A DNA stretch of 64,000 bases from Limonium bicolor (Eukaryota; Streptophyta; Magnoliopsida; Caryophyllales; Plumbaginaceae). The stretch is from contig CM041782.1 in assembly GCA_023374045.1 (NCBI GenBank), positions 247,409,882 to 247,473,881 of the forward strand, in the 5' to 3' direction. The notes under the pieces were generated by a model, which saw nothing but the letters and a program-made list of their open reading frames with translations, had not been told where the DNA came from and made no database searches. The first letter of the stretch is position 1; the number at the start of each line of letters is the position of its first letter. Of the stretch, positions 59,801-64,000 are shown in pieces. A program made the position numbers and the translations under genes.

Positions 59801-61350
59801 CCACATAAAAGCTTCAACCTGCAAATACACCCATCAATCTCATAGTAATTAAATGCTCTTAAAATCCACCTTAAACTTATATTACTAACTCATTCTCATT
59901 GGCTCCTTAGTCACAAGTTCATAAGCTTGTTTAAGTTCTTTTTCTTAGGTTACATACCCATTACCTAATGTAAGCCCTAGGCTACATTGGTACTCATCTA
60001 AACTCATTCCTTAAACCTTAAACCACCATTAGGTAAATAATTTACCTTGTTTTCTCAAGCTTATCTTAACTTCCTCCTTAGACCTTCTTCTTGCATGAAT
60101 CTCGGCCACCACTTAAATTCCCCTTGCCAATGTTCTAATCAATATTCAATGACTCATATGAGTACTAAACAATACAATAACCTCAAGGAATGAAAACCTA
60201 GGTTAGAAATGTGTTCTAAGGCATAAAAGTGGATGATTACCTTTAAAGTCTCAAAGTAAACTTGGGCATTGAATGAAATAGGACCTCCACTAGTCCTTGG
60301 TGAATAAATCAAGCTAGAACAAGGCATAAAAACAAGGCCCCATGAGTAGTAATTTTCGGCCATGTGGAAGGAATGATGGAAACATGGTTTTTCTTACATT
60401 TTCTTTACCTTAAGAGAATGGAGAAGCTAATGAGCTCTTTAAAATTGATTTTCCTCCATCAATGGAGTTTTCTCTTGGCACCAATATGGATCTTTGAAAG
60501 ATTTGAAAAGATAGAAAGGAGGGCCTTGACTTAACTAAGACAAATATGCAATTTGTTTTGGATTTGGAGCTTGGAGTTGCACTTGGCAAGTGAATGAAGG
60601 TGAGGAGCCATGAATGGAGCTCTCTCTCAGTTTGGAGCAGGAGAGGAGAAAGAGAAATCGTGGAAGGAAGGCGAAATGAAGAGAGAGAGGAAGAAAGGTA
60701 ACTTAAGTGAAGATATTTGTTATAAAAAGGTGAATAGTCTTTGCTTTTACTTTCCTTCCCTTTTTCTTTCTTAATTTGATGAAGTCTTTAATGACTCATC
60801 CCTTAGAAACCGGCCCCCATCATAAATAAGGCTAGTCATGGTCTTTGTTTACCAACTAATTATCTTATATTGATTAAAACTTAAACTAGTTACTATTTGG
60901 CACTATTCACTAATTAGTGCACATATTTCTGAAATTTTTGATTTCCCATTGATTTAGACTTCCTAATGTGATACTAATTAGTACACATGTTGATTAAAGA
61001 GTAATGATGGACATTTAGCCACTCAAAACCCATTTCTAAGACAATTTCTCAAAAATGTGCTTTAAGACTTCTTAAAGCACATTTTGTGTTTTAACTTGTT
61101 TTCAAGCTTGGTTTTCTTTGCTAATTGATTTAAAATGTCCATTAGCATATTACTAAAGTCTTATAATGGTATTTGGGTGCTAATCAAATTCACTCCAAGC
61201 TTAGAGCACGTTTTTGCCCAAATTGCCCTTAAGGCACTTTCTTGTGTTTTCCTTGGTTTAAATTGTCTACCAATCTTTCTAAGGCATATTCTAGCCTTAC
61301 AACATCATAATTTGATGTTTACTTAGCATACTTAGGTTTGGGGTATTTCA
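56830..61350 (-). repeat. E5 5' LTR (right copy)
   Basis: 4521 bp from TGTAACACCCC to GGGGTATTTCA on the plus strand. Contains tandem hairpins (CAGCA/TGCTG at 57155-57168; CCCCC/GGGGG at 57141-57153) next to a splice-like CAG (reverse complement at 57125-57127), the hairpin repeats 57416-57642, the GTCCGACCC island 58446-58651 and the 15-bp hairpin 61052-61085. Confidence 0.88.
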
Positions 61351-62353
61351 GTACTAGTAGCACAGCAGCATCCTAGTGGGTTTGAAACGAGTAAAGTCTT
61401 ACACTAGTAGCACAATAGCTGCCTAGTGAAGAAGAAATGGTACCGCACTTGTAGCGCAATAGCTGCCTAGCAGGTGTAAAACGAAAAAGTAATACACTAG
61501 TAGCGCAATAGCTTCCTAGTGAAGAAAAAACACAACCACACTATTAGCACAATAGCTGCCTAGCGGGTTTGAAACGAAAAAGTAATGCACTAGTAGCGCA
61601 ATAGCTGCCAAGTGAAGAAAAAATGGTACCAAACTAGCAGCACAATAGCTATCTAGCGGGTTTGAAATTAAAAAGTGTTGTACTAGTAGCGTAATAGCTG
61701 TCTATAGGATTTGAAATGAGAAAAATTCTTGCACTAGTGGCGCAACAGCTACCTGGTGAAGAAAAATTACGACCGCACTGGTAGCACAATAGCTGCCTAG
61801 CGGATTTGAAACGAAAAAATCTTGCACTAGTAGCACAAATAGCTGCCTAGTGAAGAAAAAATGGTACAACACTAGCAGCGCAATAGCTGCCAAGTGAAGA
61901 CAAAACGGTATGGCACAAGTAGCGCAATAGCTGCCTAGCGGGTTTGAAACGAAAAAGTGTTGCACTAGTAGCGTAATATTTGTCTAGCGGATTTGAAACG
62001 AGAAATATTCTTGCACTAGTAGCATAATAGTTGTCGAGTAAAGAAAAAATGCGACCGGACTAGTAGCCAATAGCTGTCTAGCGGGTTTGAAACGAGAAAA
62101 TTTCTTGCAGTAGTTGCACAATAGCTGCCTTGTGAAGAAAAAATGCGACCACACTAGAGGCGCAATAGCTGCCTAGCAGATTTCAAACAAGAAAATTCTT
62201 GCACTTGTTACGCAATAGATGCTTAATGAATAAAAAATGCGACCGTACTAGTAGGACAATAGCTGCCTAGCGGGTTTGAAACGAAAATGTCTTGCACTAG
62301 TAGCGCAATAGCTGCCTAGTGAAGAAAAAATATAACAGCACTAGTAGCGCAGC
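61351..62353. repeat. Satellite array, right segment
   Basis: Direct continuation of the array at 36765-38224, same phase once the E5 TSD is removed. About 11 dimers of about 90 bp. Interrupted by E7 at 62353. Confidence 0.92.
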
Positions 62354-64000
62354 TGAAATACCCCAAACCTAGATATGGTGTTTAAATGATAAACTAAGAT
62401 ATAAGGAGGCTAAATAATGCCTTAGAAACATTAAGAAACATTTCTAATCAAAGAAAACATAAGGAAACACCAAAAGAGCAGTTTAAGCAAAAACGTGCTC
62501 TAAGCTTGGAGAGACTTGGGTGAGTACCCAAATATTGTTCTAAGACCTTAGTAATATCCTAATGGTCATTTTAAATCAATTACCAAAGAAAACCAAGCTT
62601 GGAAACAAGTTAAAACACAAAATGTGCTTTAAGGAGTCTTAAAGCACATTTTTGAAAAATTGTCTTGTAAATGAGTTTTGAATGGCTAAATGTCCATCAT
62701 TACTCTTTAATTAACATGTGTACTATATAGTATCACATTTGGATGTCTATATCAATGGGAAATAAAAAATTTCACAACAATGTGCCTTGTTTTGTGAATA
62801 GTAATTTAATTAAGCTAGTTTATAACATAAGTTAATATAAGTGAGATATTTGGTCAACAAAGACTTAAGTACCCCTTGTTACTAATGGGGGCCGGTTTTT
62901 ATAAGGTGAGTCACCACCTTTATTAGTCATTAAGCAAATAAGAAAGGAAAATTATAGGATAAAGTAGAAACTACTATTCACTTTATACATAAATATCTTA
63001 TTTTACTCACCTCTCTCCTCACCTCTTCATTCTCTCTTGTTCCCACGATTTTCTCAAGCTCTCTCCCTTCTCCATTAATGTGAAGAGCAACCCCATGCTA
63101 GCTCCTCCTTCTCTTGCACACTACTTACTCATTTTAGCTCCAAAACCAAAATAAATTACATATTCCTCTTAGTTAGCTCAAGCTCTCTCTTTCTATCTTT
63201 TCAAAACTTCAAGAGCTTTGATTTGGTGCAAAGCCAAACCACCATTAGAGGAGGAAATTCAAGTTTGGAGACTCCATTGGCTTCTCCATTCTCTTAAGGT
63301 AAAGAAAGTGTAAGAAAATCTAGGTTTCCATCACTTTCCTTCTTGACCGAAAATGTATGCTCATGAGGCTTCATTTTAATGCCTTGTTCTAGCTTGTTTT
63401 CTACTCTTCAAAGGATTGAGGAGGTCCTTCTTGCTTCATATCCAAGCTTGTCTTGAGAAACCAAGGTAAAACAATCACCTTAATACCTTAAAAGCACATT
63501 TTTAACCTAGGGTTTGTTCCTTAGGGTTAATGTATTATCTAGTACTCATTGGAGTCATTGGATATTGGTTAGAACATTGGCAAGGAGATATATATTGGTG
63601 ACCGAGATTGAGCAAGGAAAAACCTAAGGAAGAAAGTTTTTAAAGCTTGTAAAAGAACAAGGTAAATTACTTACCTTAAGGTGTTTTATTGTTTAAGGGA
63701 ATGGGATTTAGATATGTGGTGAGTTTAGTGTAGAGTTTACATTAGAAAAGGGTTATATATGACCTAGGAGAAACAATGATCATGATTGTGAACTTGTGAC
63801 TAAGGAGCAAATGAGGAAAAACGGATAGTTTAAGAATATCAAGGTGAATTACAAGAAGCATTTTATTTCAATGGGAGCCTTGTTGTGTGTATTCGCAGGT
63901 AGAAGGCAAATATATGTCGAAATTCAGTGGTTAAGATTATTGTCATTTAAGGGCCTAAGTGCCAAGCATTTAAGTTTGTGCACTATATGATGATGTGGTG
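62354..64000 (+). mobile_element. E7: 5' end of another Tekay-type LTR, cut by the window edge
   Basis: Begins TGAAATACCCCAAACCTAG directly after satellite sequence GCAGC and runs 1647 bp to the window end. It has the 15-bp hairpin (62619-62652), a TATA-like box near 62983 with a CT-rich leader, and a TTCGCAGGT acceptor-like site near 63893. It is closest to the E5 LTR in the leader (for example the segment near 63285-63310). No coding. Confidence 0.85.

Larger units (their letters stand above)
38225..61350 (-). mobile_element. E5: LARD-like non-coding Tekay-related element, interrupted by E6
   Basis: Minus-strand element with TSD GCACT (38220-38224) and GTACT (61351-61355), one mismatch, inside the satellite. 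Termini, primer site and polypurine tract are those of E1/E2. Right (5') LTR 56830-61350 is 4521 bp; left (3') LTR is 38225-42112 plus 50928-51590. The internal 5.2 kb is non-coding and homologous to that of E1. Confidence 0.88.

Noticed and set aside
61702..61965. 87-codon minus-strand frame and others in the satellite.
   Set aside because: Simple read-through of tandem repeat units.

Overview
The window is a heterochromatic stretch of a plant nuclear genome, almost certainly a flowering plant with a large, repeat-rich genome; species not identifiable from sequence. I see no ordinary host gene, tRNA or rRNA. Nearly every base belongs to nested LTR retrotransposons or to one tandem satellite. 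Plant assignment rests on Ty3/gypsy lineages with plant-type primer sites (initiator-Met, Asp and Arg-type tRNAs) and a plant-type AlkB domain. For six insertions both boundaries could be read to the base with 5-bp target-site duplications (TSDs); five TSDs are perfect.

Layout. A ~45-bp/90-bp satellite (36765-38224, resuming 61351-62353) is the deepest visible layer. An LTR of an Athila/Tat-like family ('family 4', minus strand) ends at 36764 and runs back, through two insertions, to the left window edge (1-1031). It is split by E1 (1032-30186, plus) and E3 (30211-36261, minus). E1 is a coding-free LARD-like relative of the Tekay/Del chromoviruses with 4.4-kb LTRs. Its 3' LTR is split by E2 (11800-27330, plus), a coding Tekay-type chromovirus with 3.75-kb LTRs, whose integrase is split in turn by a family-4 solo LTR (21065-22654). 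E3 is a short Athila-like element keeping only a Gag-like ORF. The satellite is also split by E5 (38225-61350, minus), a second LARD-like relative of E1, and E5's 3' LTR is split by E6 (42113-50922, minus), a Tat/Ogre-like element keeping only gag. A further Tekay-type LTR (E7) starts at 62354 and leaves the window.

Main discovery candidate. E2 carries an AlkB-type 2-oxoglutarate/Fe(II) dioxygenase reading frame (17342-18099) between gag and protease. Its H-x-D...H iron ligands and R-x5-R motif are intact. Gag-pol of E2 appears to be split by three GT-AG introns; the last encloses AlkB exactly, and the AlkB and pol acceptors are both AATTAG|G and both join gag in the same phase. This suggests alternative splicing between a Gag-AlkB and a Gag-Pol product. 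gag and pol are damaged (two nonsense codons, about four frameshifts, one solo-LTR insertion); AlkB has one nonsense codon upstream of its catalytic core.

Other structure: a covarying hairpin over the primer-binding site, a 15-bp perfect hairpin near the LTR start, tandem hairpins beside a putative 3' splice site, GC-rich GTCCG/CGGAC palindrome islands in LTRs of unrelated lineages, repeated copies of the polypurine tract in three lineages, and covarying hairpins plus tandem-repeat arrays in the 3' region of E6. Some LTR-LTR differences are almost purely 1-bp indels, so part of the consensus may be low quality and some frameshifts may not be real.
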